This document shows, piece after piece, positions 1 through 6,555 of a stretch of 7,760 nt of DNA. Both the position numbers and the translations under genes were made by a program. The notes beneath the pieces were generated by a model that searched no databases, was not told where the DNA came from, and saw only the letters and a program-made list of their open reading frames with translations. Position 1 is the first letter of the stretch; the number at the start of each line of letters is the position of its first letter. Location: NCBI GenBank assembly GCA_009699665.1, contig WLNS01000061.1, forward strand, positions 1 through 7,760, in the 5' to 3' direction. The stretch is from Actinomycetota bacterium (lineage in GTDB: Bacteria; Actinomycetota; Actinomycetes; Actinomycetales; Microbacteriaceae).

Positions 1-417
1 CTTTTTACCGGGAAAAATCCACCCGTGGTGGCGCACCCTGGAGATGCCGGGGCCGACCTCATTGCCACGGAATCGGCCCTTCTCGCACCGGGTCAGCGGG
101 CGACGATCGGCACGGGGCTTGCTCTCGCTCTTCCCGAAGGGTTTGTCGCCTTTGTGGTGCCGCGAAGTGGCTTGGCGGCCAAACACGGCATCTCGATCGT
201 AAATTCACCCGGAACGGTGGATGCGGCTTACCGCGGCGAAATTCGGGTCACGCTGATCAATCTTGATCCCACGGAACCATTCGAGGTTTCCGCTGGGGAT
301 CGTATCGCGCAGCTCATTGTCATGCCCCTTGCTCGCCCACGGTTTGTTGCCGTGGAGCGGCTCCCCGGCTCGCATCGTGGCGACGGCGGGTTTGGCTCTA
401 CCGGCGTCTCGTCATGA
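1..417 (+). CDS. dut: dUTP diphosphatase (dUTPase), 5'-truncated by window edge
   Basis: Hydrolyses dUTP to dUMP and pyrophosphate in the cytoplasm. This keeps uracil out of DNA and supplies dUMP for thymidylate synthesis. All five motifs of the trimeric dUTPase family are present in the 138 visible codons: motif I HPGDAGADL, motif II PRSGLAAKHGIS, motif III SPGTVDAAYRGEI with the catalytic Asp at about visible residue 74, motif IV AGDRIAQLIV, and the glycine-rich C-terminal motif V RGDGGFGSTG that closes over the nucleotide. The frame is open from base 1 (LFTGKNPPVV...) and actinobacterial homologues have roughly 15-20 residues before motif I. The GTG codons at 25 and 28 are therefore probably internal, and about 10 residues including the true start lie outside the window. 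It ends with TGA at 415-417, about 21 bp before the DUF3710 gene on the same strand, so the two are likely co-transcribed. Identity is secure; only the start is unknown. Confidence 0.95.
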   Translation, partial: LFTGKNPPVVAHPGDAGADLIATESALLAPGQRATIGTGLALALPEGFVAFVVPRSGLAAKHGISIVNSPGTVDAAYRGEIRVTLINLDPTEPFEVSAGDRIAQLIVMPLARPRFVAVERLPGSHRGDGGFGSTGVSS

Positions 418-438
418 GAGTGTGGTGAGATAGGCACT

Positions 439-1050
439 ATGGCTTCGGACATGAGCATTTCTGTTGAGAAAAGTGCCCCAGAGGATCGACACTTGAACGG
501 TCCTTTTGACGAAAGCGAAGTGACCGGCATTCGCCCGTACGTCGATTTGGGTGCGATTCGCGTCGAGCCTCGAGAAGGCCTCAATCTTCGACTGGAGGTC
601 GAGGAGGGCACGCAACGAATCGTCGCGGTAAACCTTGACCAATTTGGATCTACGCTCCAGGTTCAGCCGTTTGCGGCCACCACAAGCAGCGGTTTGTGGC
701 ACGAAATTCGGCAACAGGTCATGGATCACGTCACGTCACAGGGCGGAACCGCGGAGCCGGTGATGGGCCCGGTGGGCGTGGAGCTCCGCTGCCGTATCCC
801 GGTGATGACCGCGAGCGGCCAAGCGGGGATGCAGGATGCGCGATTCCTGGGAGTTGATGGGCCACGCTGGTTTGTGCGTGGTGTCATCACGGGCCCTGCC
901 GTTTCGGAAGCTTCGACGGGCAGAGCCATGGTCGATCTCTTTCGTAGTCTCGTCATTGTTCGGGGCGTGAGTCCCATGCCTCCGCGGGAGATGTTGCCGA
1001 TTAAGGTTCCTGAGCAGGCGGGCGGCCTGTCGAGTCAGGGGTCCCTGTGA
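439..1050 (+). CDS. DUF3710 domain-containing protein
   Basis: A 203-residue soluble protein matching the actinobacterial DUF3710 family, whose function is unknown. Family signatures seen are RPYVDLGAIRV (residues 32-42), EGLNLRLEVEEGTQRIVAV (46-64), the FGSTLQVQPFAA strand (69-80), SSGLWHEIRQQV (83-94), the ARFLGVDGPRWFVRGVITGPA block (134-154) and a C-terminal VRGVSPMPPREMLPIKVP segment (174-191). No signal peptide or membrane segment is visible. The N-terminal 20 residues are polar and poorly conserved. The ATG at 439 is preceded by a weak ribosome binding site (GGTGAG, 424-429); an ATG at 451 in the same frame is possible but has no better site. It lies just after dut, as in many actinobacteria including Mycobacterium (dut followed by the Rv2696c type), and its TGA overlaps the start of the next gene. 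A role connected with dut or nucleotide metabolism is only suggested by context. Confidence 0.9.
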   Translation: MASDMSISVEKSAPEDRHLNGPFDESEVTGIRPYVDLGAIRVEPREGLNLRLEVEEGTQRIVAVNLDQFGSTLQVQPFAATTSSGLWHEIRQQVMDHVTSQGGTAEPVMGPVGVELRCRIPVMTASGQAGMQDARFLGVDGPRWFVRGVITGPAVSEASTGRAMVDLFRSLVIVRGVSPMPPREMLPIKVPEQAGGLSSQGSL

Positions 1051-1763
1051 GTGGCGCGAAGCCTGCCCCCCGAGGCCTCGGTGCGCTGGCTGCCGGATCT
1101 GGAGCACACCCGCTCCTTCGTGCGGTCGGTGGAGTTTTGGGAATTCTCGAAACCATTGTGCCGGGAACGCTCTTCATACTCATTTATGCCCTCTCCGGGG
1201 TCACGCAGGGGCTTCCGTGGCTTGCTCTGGGCGTTTCTGTCGCCGCCTCAATAGCGTTCACGCTGATCCGAGTGTTTCGCCGAGAGAGCGTTTTGCAGGC
1301 CATCGTGGGATTGGTCGGCGTCGCCCTCTCGGCGGCGATAGCAATCTTCACGAATCGCGCCGAGGGATTCTCGGTGTGGGGCATCGTCACGAATGCTTCG
1401 TATGGGTTAGCCATCATCATTTCTCTCGTCGTTCGTTGGCCCCTCGTCGGTCTCGTCATCGGCCTGTACCGGCAAGACAAGGGCGCTTGGCGCAAAGATC
1501 GCGTCTCGTTTCGGCTCTACATGTGGACCACGGTGATGTGGTTAGGCATGTTTGTGATTCGCCTGGCGGTCGAGGTCCCCCTCTTTCTTGCTGCGTCGAG
1601 AGCGACGGGAGCAGAAAATGCGACCCTCAATCAAGCACTCTTGACGGCAAAGCTTGCCCTCGGGCTCCCGCTTTACATCCCCGTTCTTGCCGCCACATGG
1701 CTTATTGTTCGCGGTCTGTTCAGGGAAAAAGCAAGTGATGACTCTGAAAACGGAGTATCTTGA
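1047..1763 (+). CDS. DUF3159 integral membrane protein
   Basis: A 238-residue multi-pass membrane protein of the DUF3159 family, function unknown. The family hallmark VGGVLGILETIVPGTLFILIY (starting near residue 27) is followed by hydrophobic segments at about 56-77, 83-102, 109-139, 158-183 and 198-222, giving about six membrane spans. Other conserved stretches are the VRWPLVGLVIG segment (129-139), the charged loop RQDKGAWRKDR (142-152) and the MWLGMFVIRLAVEVPLFLA span (164-182). The C-terminus (FREKASDDSENGVS) is polar. The GTG start at 1047 is supported by the AGGGG site at 1037-1041 five bases upstream. The start overlaps the DUF3710 TGA by 4 bp, which suggests translational coupling and a functional link between the soluble and membrane proteins. 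The final codons and stop lie inside the 18-bp palindrome upstream of acnA. Family assignment is firm; any transport or permease role would be a guess. Confidence 0.88.
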   Translation: MSGAKPAPRGLGALAAGSGAHPLLRAVGGVLGILETIVPGTLFILIYALSGVTQGLPWLALGVSVAASIAFTLIRVFRRESVLQAIVGLVGVALSAAIAIFTNRAEGFSVWGIVTNASYGLAIIISLVVRWPLVGLVIGLYRQDKGAWRKDRVSFRLYMWTTVMWLGMFVIRLAVEVPLFLAASRATGAENATLNQALLTAKLALGLPLYIPVLAATWLIVRGLFREKASDDSENGVS

Positions 1764-1773
1764 TATCAAGATA
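1756..1773. promoter_or_regulatory. Perfect 18-bp palindrome, candidate operator upstream of acnA
   Basis: TATCTTGATATCAAGATA reads identically on both strands, with 9-bp half-sites and no mismatch. It lies 84-101 bp before the acnA GTG and overlaps the last two codons of the DUF3159 gene. It is AT-rich against a GC-rich background, and has no loop and no following T-run, so it does not look like a rho-independent terminator. Length and symmetry fit an operator for a dimeric winged-helix regulator such as the MarR family. In Streptomyces coelicolor the MarR-family regulator TamR has been reported to act on the aconitase gene, a plausible but unproven parallel. It does not resemble the Corynebacterium AcnR site. 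The regulator is not encoded in this window. Confidence 0.6.
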
Positions 1774-1856
1774 TATGAGTCCCGTCCGGTGTCTTTTGTT
1801 CGCTCGGCGGAATGCTTATCTACAACGATGTCCTGCACAATAAGAGGAGCAAAAGA
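1764..1856 (+). promoter_or_regulatory. acnA upstream region and leader
   Basis: The 93 bp between DUF3159 and acnA form the longest gap in the window and are the likely site of acnA transcription control together with the palindrome. I see no convincing -35/-10 pair. Weak candidates are TATATG (1772-1777) and TATGAG (1774-1779) overlapping or abutting the palindrome, and TACAAC (1821-1826) with TTGTTC (1796-1801) 19 bp upstream. A promoter overlapping the palindrome would give a leader of about 70 nt. No riboswitch or terminator hairpin was recognised. Confidence 0.35.
1843..1849 (+). promoter_or_regulatory. Ribosome binding site deciding the acnA start
   Basis: AGAGGAG, a strong Shine-Dalgarno match, ends 7 nt before the GTG at 1857. 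The upstream in-frame ATG at 1812 lacks such a site, and the 15 residues it would add do not look like aconitase. This places the acnA start at 1857. Confidence 0.8.
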
Positions 1857-4538
1857 GTGTCTGCCGTCAACAGTTTCGGAGCAAAGTCCACCCTCACTGC
1901 CGGAGGGACAACTTTTGAAATCTTCCGCATCGACACGGTCGACGGACACGAGAAGTTACCCTTTAGCCTCAAGGTTCTGCTCGAAAACCTGCTGCGCACA
2001 GAAGACGGCGCGAATGTCACGTCGGAGCAAATAAGGGCGCTCGGTGCGTGGGTGCCCTCTGCCGAACCAGACACCGAGATTCAATTCACGCCCGCGCGCG
2101 TCGTGATGCAGGACTTTACCGGCGTGCCCTGCATCGTTGATCTGGCGACCATGCGCGAAGCGGTTTCGGCGCTCGGGGGAGACCCGACGCGGGTCAATCC
2201 TCTGGCGCCCGCCGAACTGGTCATTGACCACTCGGTGATTGCCGATGTCTATGGTGAGTCGGATGCCCTAGAACGCAACGTTGCCATCGAATACGAACGC
2301 AACGGTGAGCGCTACCAGTTCCTGCGCTGGGGACAGACTGCGTTTGATGACTTCAAGGTTGTTCCTCCGGGAACAGGAATTGTTCACCAGGTCAATATCG
2401 AATACTTGGCCCGCGTGACGATGTCACGTGAGGTAGACGGCGTCTTACAGGCCTATCCCGACACGTGCGTCGGAACCGATTCTCACACCACCATGGTGAA
2501 CGGGCTCGGCGTGCTCGGCTGGGGCGTGGGCGGAATTGAAGCTGAAGCTGCCATGCTGGGCCAACCCGTCTCGATGCTGATTCCTAAGGTCGTCGGTTTC
2601 AAGCTCTCTGGGTCTATCCCTGCGGGTGTGACGGCGACTGATGTCGTGCTCACCATCACGCAGATGCTGCGCAAGCACGGGGTGGTCGGCAAGTTTGTTG
2701 AGTTCTACGGACCGGGCGTCGCCGCTGTGCCATTGGCCAACCGGGCCACCATCGGCAACATGAGCCCTGAGTTTGGCTCGACGGCAGCGATGTTCCCCAT
2801 CGACGAGGTGACACTTGGCTACCTGCGACTTACGGGGCGCAGTGCCGCACAGGTGGAGCTCGTCGAGGCCTACGCAAAGGCGCAAAAGTTGTGGCATGAC
2901 CCCAGTGACGAGCCGGCGTTCAGTGAGTACCTCGAGCTCGATTTGTCGACGGTCGTTCCATCTATTTCAGGCCCCAAGCGACCGCAGGATCGGATTGAGC
3001 TGAGCGGCGCCAAAGAGCAGTTCGCCAAGGATTTGCCGGCCTACAATCCCGGCAGATCAGCTACCGTCACCAAGGACGGCGCATCGTTTGAGCTTGAGAA
3101 CGGTGCCGTATCGATAGCTGCTATTACCTCGTGCACGAACACCTCTAATCCCTCGGTCATGATGGCCGCCGGTTTGCTTGCCCGCAACGCGTCGCAGCGC
3201 GGCCTGAAGTCCAAGCCGTGGGTCAAGACCACGCTCGCTCCGGGCTCGAAGGTTGTCACCGACTACTACGAAAAAGCCGGATTGACCTCGTACCTTGAGG
3301 ACCTCGGTTTTTACACGGTCGGCTATGGCTGCACAACCTGCATCGGAAACTCCGGACCCTTGGACGAAGAGATTTCCGAGGCGATCGCGGCGAACGACCT
3401 TGCGGTGACCGCTGTCCTGTCGGGCAATCGCAACTTCGAGGGACGCATCAACCCCGACGTCAAGATGAACTACCTCGCCAGTCCGCCCCTCGTCATTGCC
3501 TATGCTCTGGCGGGCTCTATGGACTTTGACTTTGACAGCCAGGCACTCGGGCAGGGAACCGACGGGAAAGACGTATTCTTGGCCGACATCTGGCCTGATT
3601 CTGCCGAGGTTCAGCAGGTCATTGACGCGAATATTGACACGGAAATGTTCACTCACGAGTATGCGGGCGTCTTTGACGGGGATGAACTTTGGAAGTCGTT
3701 GCCGACCCCAACAGGAGCCACGTTTGACTGGGATCCTCAGTCAACCTATGTTCGCAAGCCGCCATACTTTGAGGGCATGACCATGTCGACAGATCCGGTG
3801 ACAGATATTACTGACGCTCGAGTATTGGCCACGCTGGGTGATTCGGTCACGACCGACCACATTTCGCCGGCCGGTTCCATCAAGGCGGGAACTCCCGCGG
3901 CTCAATATCTTGATGAACATGGTGTGTCGCGTGGTGACTACAACTCGTATGGATCGCGTCGCGGAAACCACGAGGTGATGATCCGGGGCACGTTCGCCAA
4001 CATTCGCCTGAAGAACCAACTTCTTGATGGCGTAGAGGGCGGCTACACGCGTGACTTTACGCAACCGGAGGGTCCACAGTCGTTCATTTACGATGCGAGC
4101 ATCAACTACCAGTCGGCCGGGACGCCGCTCATCATTCTTGCGGGCAAAGAATATGGCTCGGGTTCTTCTCGTGACTGGGCGGCAAAGGGAACGAGCCTTC
4201 TGGGCGTTCGGGCGGTTATCGCCGAAAGCTTTGAACGAATTCACCGGTCTAACTTGATCGGCATGGGCGTTTTACCGCTGCAATTCCCCGAGGGCCAAAC
4301 GTGGGCCTCCCTCGGGCTCGATGGCACCGAAACAATCTCCATTTCTGGCGTCGAACAGCTCAACCAGGGAGTCACGCCAAAAACGGTTCACGTGACCGCG
4401 ACCCCGAGCGAGCAGAGTGCTAGCGGTAAGAGCGTCGTGGAGTTTGACGCGCCCCTTCGCATCGACACGCCGGGAGAAGCTGACTATTACCGCAACGGCG
4501 GAATCTTGCAATACGTGTTGCGTTCACTCGTCGCATAG
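1857..4538 (+). CDS. acnA: Aconitate hydratase A (aconitase)
   Basis: Converts citrate to isocitrate via cis-aconitate in the citric acid cycle, using a [4Fe-4S] cluster, in the cytoplasm. The protein has 893 residues from the GTG at 1857, close to Escherichia coli AcnA (891). The cluster cysteines are Cys426 (ITSCTNTSNPSV) and Cys492/Cys495 (YGCTTCIGNSG), with the same 66 and 3 residue spacing as in IRP1/AcnA. The N-terminal domain carries DSHTTMVNGLGVLGWGVGG. The C-terminal swivel domain carries GDSVTTDHISPAGSI, YGSRRGNHEVMIRGTFANIR and the substrate-binding GSGSSRDWAAKG with Arg772. This order (domains 1-3 first, swivel domain last) marks the AcnA/IRP1 type rather than AcnB. It follows DUF3159 after 93 bp containing a palindromic operator candidate, so it is probably its own transcription unit. 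It ends with TAG 28 bp before dxs. RNA-binding moonlighting is known for relatives but cannot be judged here. Confidence 0.97.
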   Translation: MSAVNSFGAKSTLTAGGTTFEIFRIDTVDGHEKLPFSLKVLLENLLRTEDGANVTSEQIRALGAWVPSAEPDTEIQFTPARVVMQDFTGVPCIVDLATMREAVSALGGDPTRVNPLAPAELVIDHSVIADVYGESDALERNVAIEYERNGERYQFLRWGQTAFDDFKVVPPGTGIVHQVNIEYLARVTMSREVDGVLQAYPDTCVGTDSHTTMVNGLGVLGWGVGGIEAEAAMLGQPVSMLIPKVVGFKLSGSIPAGVTATDVVLTITQMLRKHGVVGKFVEFYGPGVAAVPLANRATIGNMSPEFGSTAAMFPIDEVTLGYLRLTGRSAAQVELVEAYAKAQKLWHDPSDEPAFSEYLELDLSTVVPSISGPKRPQDRIELSGAKEQFAKDLPAYNPGRSATVTKDGASFELENGAVSIAAITSCTNTSNPSVMMAAGLLARNASQRGLKSKPWVKTTLAPGSKVVTDYYEKAGLTSYLEDLGFYTVGYGCTTCIGNSGPLDEEISEAIAANDLAVTAVLSGNRNFEGRINPDVKMNYLASPPLVIAYALAGSMDFDFDSQALGQGTDGKDVFLADIWPDSAEVQQVIDANIDTEMFTHEYAGVFDGDELWKSLPTPTGATFDWDPQSTYVRKPPYFEGMTMSTDPVTDITDARVLATLGDSVTTDHISPAGSIKAGTPAAQYLDEHGVSRGDYNSYGSRRGNHEVMIRGTFANIRLKNQLLDGVEGGYTRDFTQPEGPQSFIYDASINYQSAGTPLIILAGKEYGSGSSRDWAAKGTSLLGVRAVIAESFERIHRSNLIGMGVLPLQFPEGQTWASLGLDGTETISISGVEQLNQGVTPKTVHVTATPSEQSASGKSVVEFDAPLRIDTPGEADYYRNGGILQYVLRSLVA

Positions 4539-4553
4539 TCAGCATGCCTCGCT

Positions 4554-4559
4554 TAGACT
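4554..4559 (+). promoter_or_regulatory. Candidate -10 element for a leaderless dxs transcript
   Basis: TAGACT matches the actinobacterial -10 pattern TANNNT and ends 7 nt before the dxs ATG at 4567, so transcription would begin at or next to the start codon. There is no Shine-Dalgarno sequence before this ATG (only CTGGGT), which fits leaderless translation. The -35 region would lie over the acnA stop codon and is weak (no TTGACA-like hexamer at 16-19 bp). Confidence 0.45.
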
Positions 4560-4566
4560 TCTGGGT

Positions 4567-6555
4567 ATGAGTTTGCTGGCATCCATTCGCGGTCCTCGTG
4601 ACCTCGATGCCATGAGTTACGAGCAGCTTGATCAGTTGGCGGCAGAGATCCGAACGTTCCTCATCACTGAGGTGGCTCGTTCGGGGGGACACTTGGGGCC
4701 GAACCTAGGGGTCGTCGAACTCACTATTGCCCTGCACCGCGTATTCGATTCGCCGTCGGATCCCATCGTTTTCGATACGGGGCATCAGTCTTATGTGCAC
4801 AAGCTATTGACGGGCCGTCAAGACTTTTCTGGATTGCGCGAAAAGGACGGGCTTGCTGGGTATCCGCAGCGGTCAGAATCTGAGCACGACATTGTGGAAA
4901 GTTCGCACGCCTCTTCGTCGCTGTCGTGGGCTGACGGCATTTCACAGGCCTTCCAGATGACTCAGCAACGCGATCGTTACGTCGTTGCGGTCGTTGGCGA
5001 TGGTGCGCTGACCGGAGGTATGACCTGGGAAGCCCTCAACAACATTACGCACGATAATTCGCGCAACTTAGTGATCGTGGTCAACGACAATGGGCGATCA
5101 TACGCCCCCACCATCGGCGGTATTGCTCGCTACCTTGACCGCGTTCGCACGCGACGCGCGTATCGAAACATGCACATCACGTCGCGCAAGGCATTCGACA
5201 GACTTGGGCCTACCGCTCGTGCTATCTATCGAGGCGTCCGGGGAGGTATTCGCGGATTCTTGAGCCGTATGGTCAATAACCAAGCCCTCTATGCGAACCT
5301 AGACATCAAATTCGTCGGTCCCGTGGACGGCCACAGTATCGAGAAACTCGAAAATGCTCTTCGTCAGGCGAAACATTACGGCGCGCCCGTCATCGTTCAT
5401 GCCATCACCGAGAAAGGCAGGGGCTACCAGCCCGCACGTGATGACGTTGCCGATCAGTTCCACGCTGTCGGCCGCATTGATCCCGAAACGGGTGAGCCGA
5501 CGTCGTCGTCGACCAGCCCCACGTGGACAGATGTTTTTAGCGAAGAAATCACGGCGCATGCAGCCAAGAACGATCGTGTGGTGGCCATTACGGCAGCAAT
5601 GCTGCGCCCCACGGGTCTGGCTCGCATGGCGGATGCTTTTCCGCAGCGCGTCTTCGATGTGGGCATCGCCGAACAGCATGCGGTGACGGCCGCGGCCGGC
5701 ATGGCGTTTGGCGGCCTTCACCCCGTTGTGGCGATTTACGCGACGTTTGTTAATCGCGCATTTGACCAAGTGTTGATGGATGTTGCGCTGCATAAAGCGG
5801 GGGTGACCTTCGTTCTCGACCGGGCTGGCGTGACCGGTCCGGACGGCCCGAGTCACCACGGCATGTGGGACCTGGCGCTGCTGCAGATTGTTCCGGGCAT
5901 CCGATTGGCGGCGCCGCGTGATGCTCAACGGCTTCGGGAAGAGCTCGCAGAAGCTCTTGCCATCGACGATGGGCCGACGGTTATTCGTTATCCCAAGGGA
6001 GCTGTCGGCGCAGATATCGTGGCGACCCGTCGCACGCCGGACGGGGTAGACGTTCTGCGCGAGGCACCGCACAAAGATGTGCTCATCGTGTCCATCGGTG
6101 ACATGGCGCGCATTGCACTCGATGTTGCCGAACGTCTCGCGCAGCAGGGCATCGGCGCAACTGTTGTGGACCCACGGTGGGTCGTGCCCGTCGCAGCCTC
6201 ACTAATCGGTCTAGCCGCTGAACATCGACTCGTTATCACGCTGGAAGACGGCGTGCGCGTGGGCGGCATTGGCACGAGGATTCGACAAGTCCTTCGCCGG
6301 GCAGGGGTTGATACGGCGGTGGATGAACTCGGACTCCCGGACCGGTTTATTGACCACGGTGATCGCGCGCAGATTCTCGAGGACAGTGGACTCGCGGCGC
6401 AGTCAATAACTCGAGATGTGGTCGCACAGGTCGTGGGCAGCAAGATACCGGTTGCGCGGCCGCTGCCGGACGAGTCGGGCGCGGGCGCATCGTTGTCTGC
6501 CCAAGACTTCTCTGTTGGTTCGGCCGGTGTGAGTGATACTGCCGCTGAGAGTTAG
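4567..6555 (+). CDS. dxs: 1-deoxy-D-xylulose-5-phosphate synthase
   Basis: Condenses pyruvate and glyceraldehyde 3-phosphate to DXP, the first step of the MEP pathway for isoprenoid precursors; DXP also feeds thiamine and pyridoxal synthesis in many bacteria. It is a thiamine-diphosphate enzyme of 662 residues. Motifs in order are GHLGPNLGVVELT, FDTGHQSYVHKLLTGR, the ThDP/Mg2+ motif GDGALTGG with Asp145 and the NDNGRSYAP segment with Asn175, KGRGYQPA, the catalytic Glu369 in GIAEQHAVTAAAG, DRAGVTGPDGPSHHG, and a C-terminal transketolase-like domain (VLIVSIGDMARIALDVA). The ATG at 4567 begins MSLLASIRGPRDLD, the usual actinobacterial start. An upstream ATG in the same frame would lie inside acnA and adds unrelated sequence. 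The last approximately 38 residues (from about 625) form an Ala/Gly/Ser-rich tail beyond the length of E. coli DXS (620). The gene lies 28 bp after acnA and may be read from that transcript as well as from its own promoter. Confidence 0.97.
   Translation: MSLLASIRGPRDLDAMSYEQLDQLAAEIRTFLITEVARSGGHLGPNLGVVELTIALHRVFDSPSDPIVFDTGHQSYVHKLLTGRQDFSGLREKDGLAGYPQRSESEHDIVESSHASSSLSWADGISQAFQMTQQRDRYVVAVVGDGALTGGMTWEALNNITHDNSRNLVIVVNDNGRSYAPTIGGIARYLDRVRTRRAYRNMHITSRKAFDRLGPTARAIYRGVRGGIRGFLSRMVNNQALYANLDIKFVGPVDGHSIEKLENALRQAKHYGAPVIVHAITEKGRGYQPARDDVADQFHAVGRIDPETGEPTSSSTSPTWTDVFSEEITAHAAKNDRVVAITAAMLRPTGLARMADAFPQRVFDVGIAEQHAVTAAAGMAFGGLHPVVAIYATFVNRAFDQVLMDVALHKAGVTFVLDRAGVTGPDGPSHHGMWDLALLQIVPGIRLAAPRDAQRLREELAEALAIDDGPTVIRYPKGAVGADIVATRRTPDGVDVLREAPHKDVLIVSIGDMARIALDVAERLAQQGIGATVVDPRWVVPVAASLIGLAAEHRLVITLEDGVRVGGIGTRIRQVLRRAGVDTAVDELGLPDRFIDHGDRAQILEDSGLAAQSITRDVVAQVVGSKIPVARPLPDESGAGASLSAQDFSVGSAGVSDTAAES

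Noticed and set aside
25..30. GTG codons at 25 and 28 as the dut start
   Set aside because: The frame is open to base 1, there is no ribosome binding site before them, and homologues have more residues before motif I.
1756..1773. Palindrome as a rho-independent terminator for the dut operon
   Set aside because: It has no loop sequence, the stem is AT-rich and no T-run follows on either strand; an operator is a better reading.
1828..1856. Small upstream ORF starting at ATG 1828 in the acnA leader
   Set aside because: No ribosome binding site, and the frame runs on out of phase into acnA without a nearby stop; nothing supports translation.
3057..3656. 199-codon open frame on the minus strand opposite acnA
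   Set aside because: Shadow of the aconitase reading frame, with no family resemblance or start signal.
3906..3914. Second copy of the palindrome half-site (TATCTTGAT) inside acnA
   Set aside because: Only one half-site of 9 bp with no symmetric partner, inside conserved coding sequence; likely chance.
5500..5520. Short GTC/TCG triplet repeat in dxs
   Set aside because: Only a few units encoding a Ser-rich linker between the two ThDP domains, where composition bias is normal.
5299..6072. 257-codon open frame on the minus strand opposite dxs
   Set aside because: Lies wholly antisense to a clearly coding, highly conserved gene; its translation is rich in Arg/His with no recognisable motif and no ribosome binding site.
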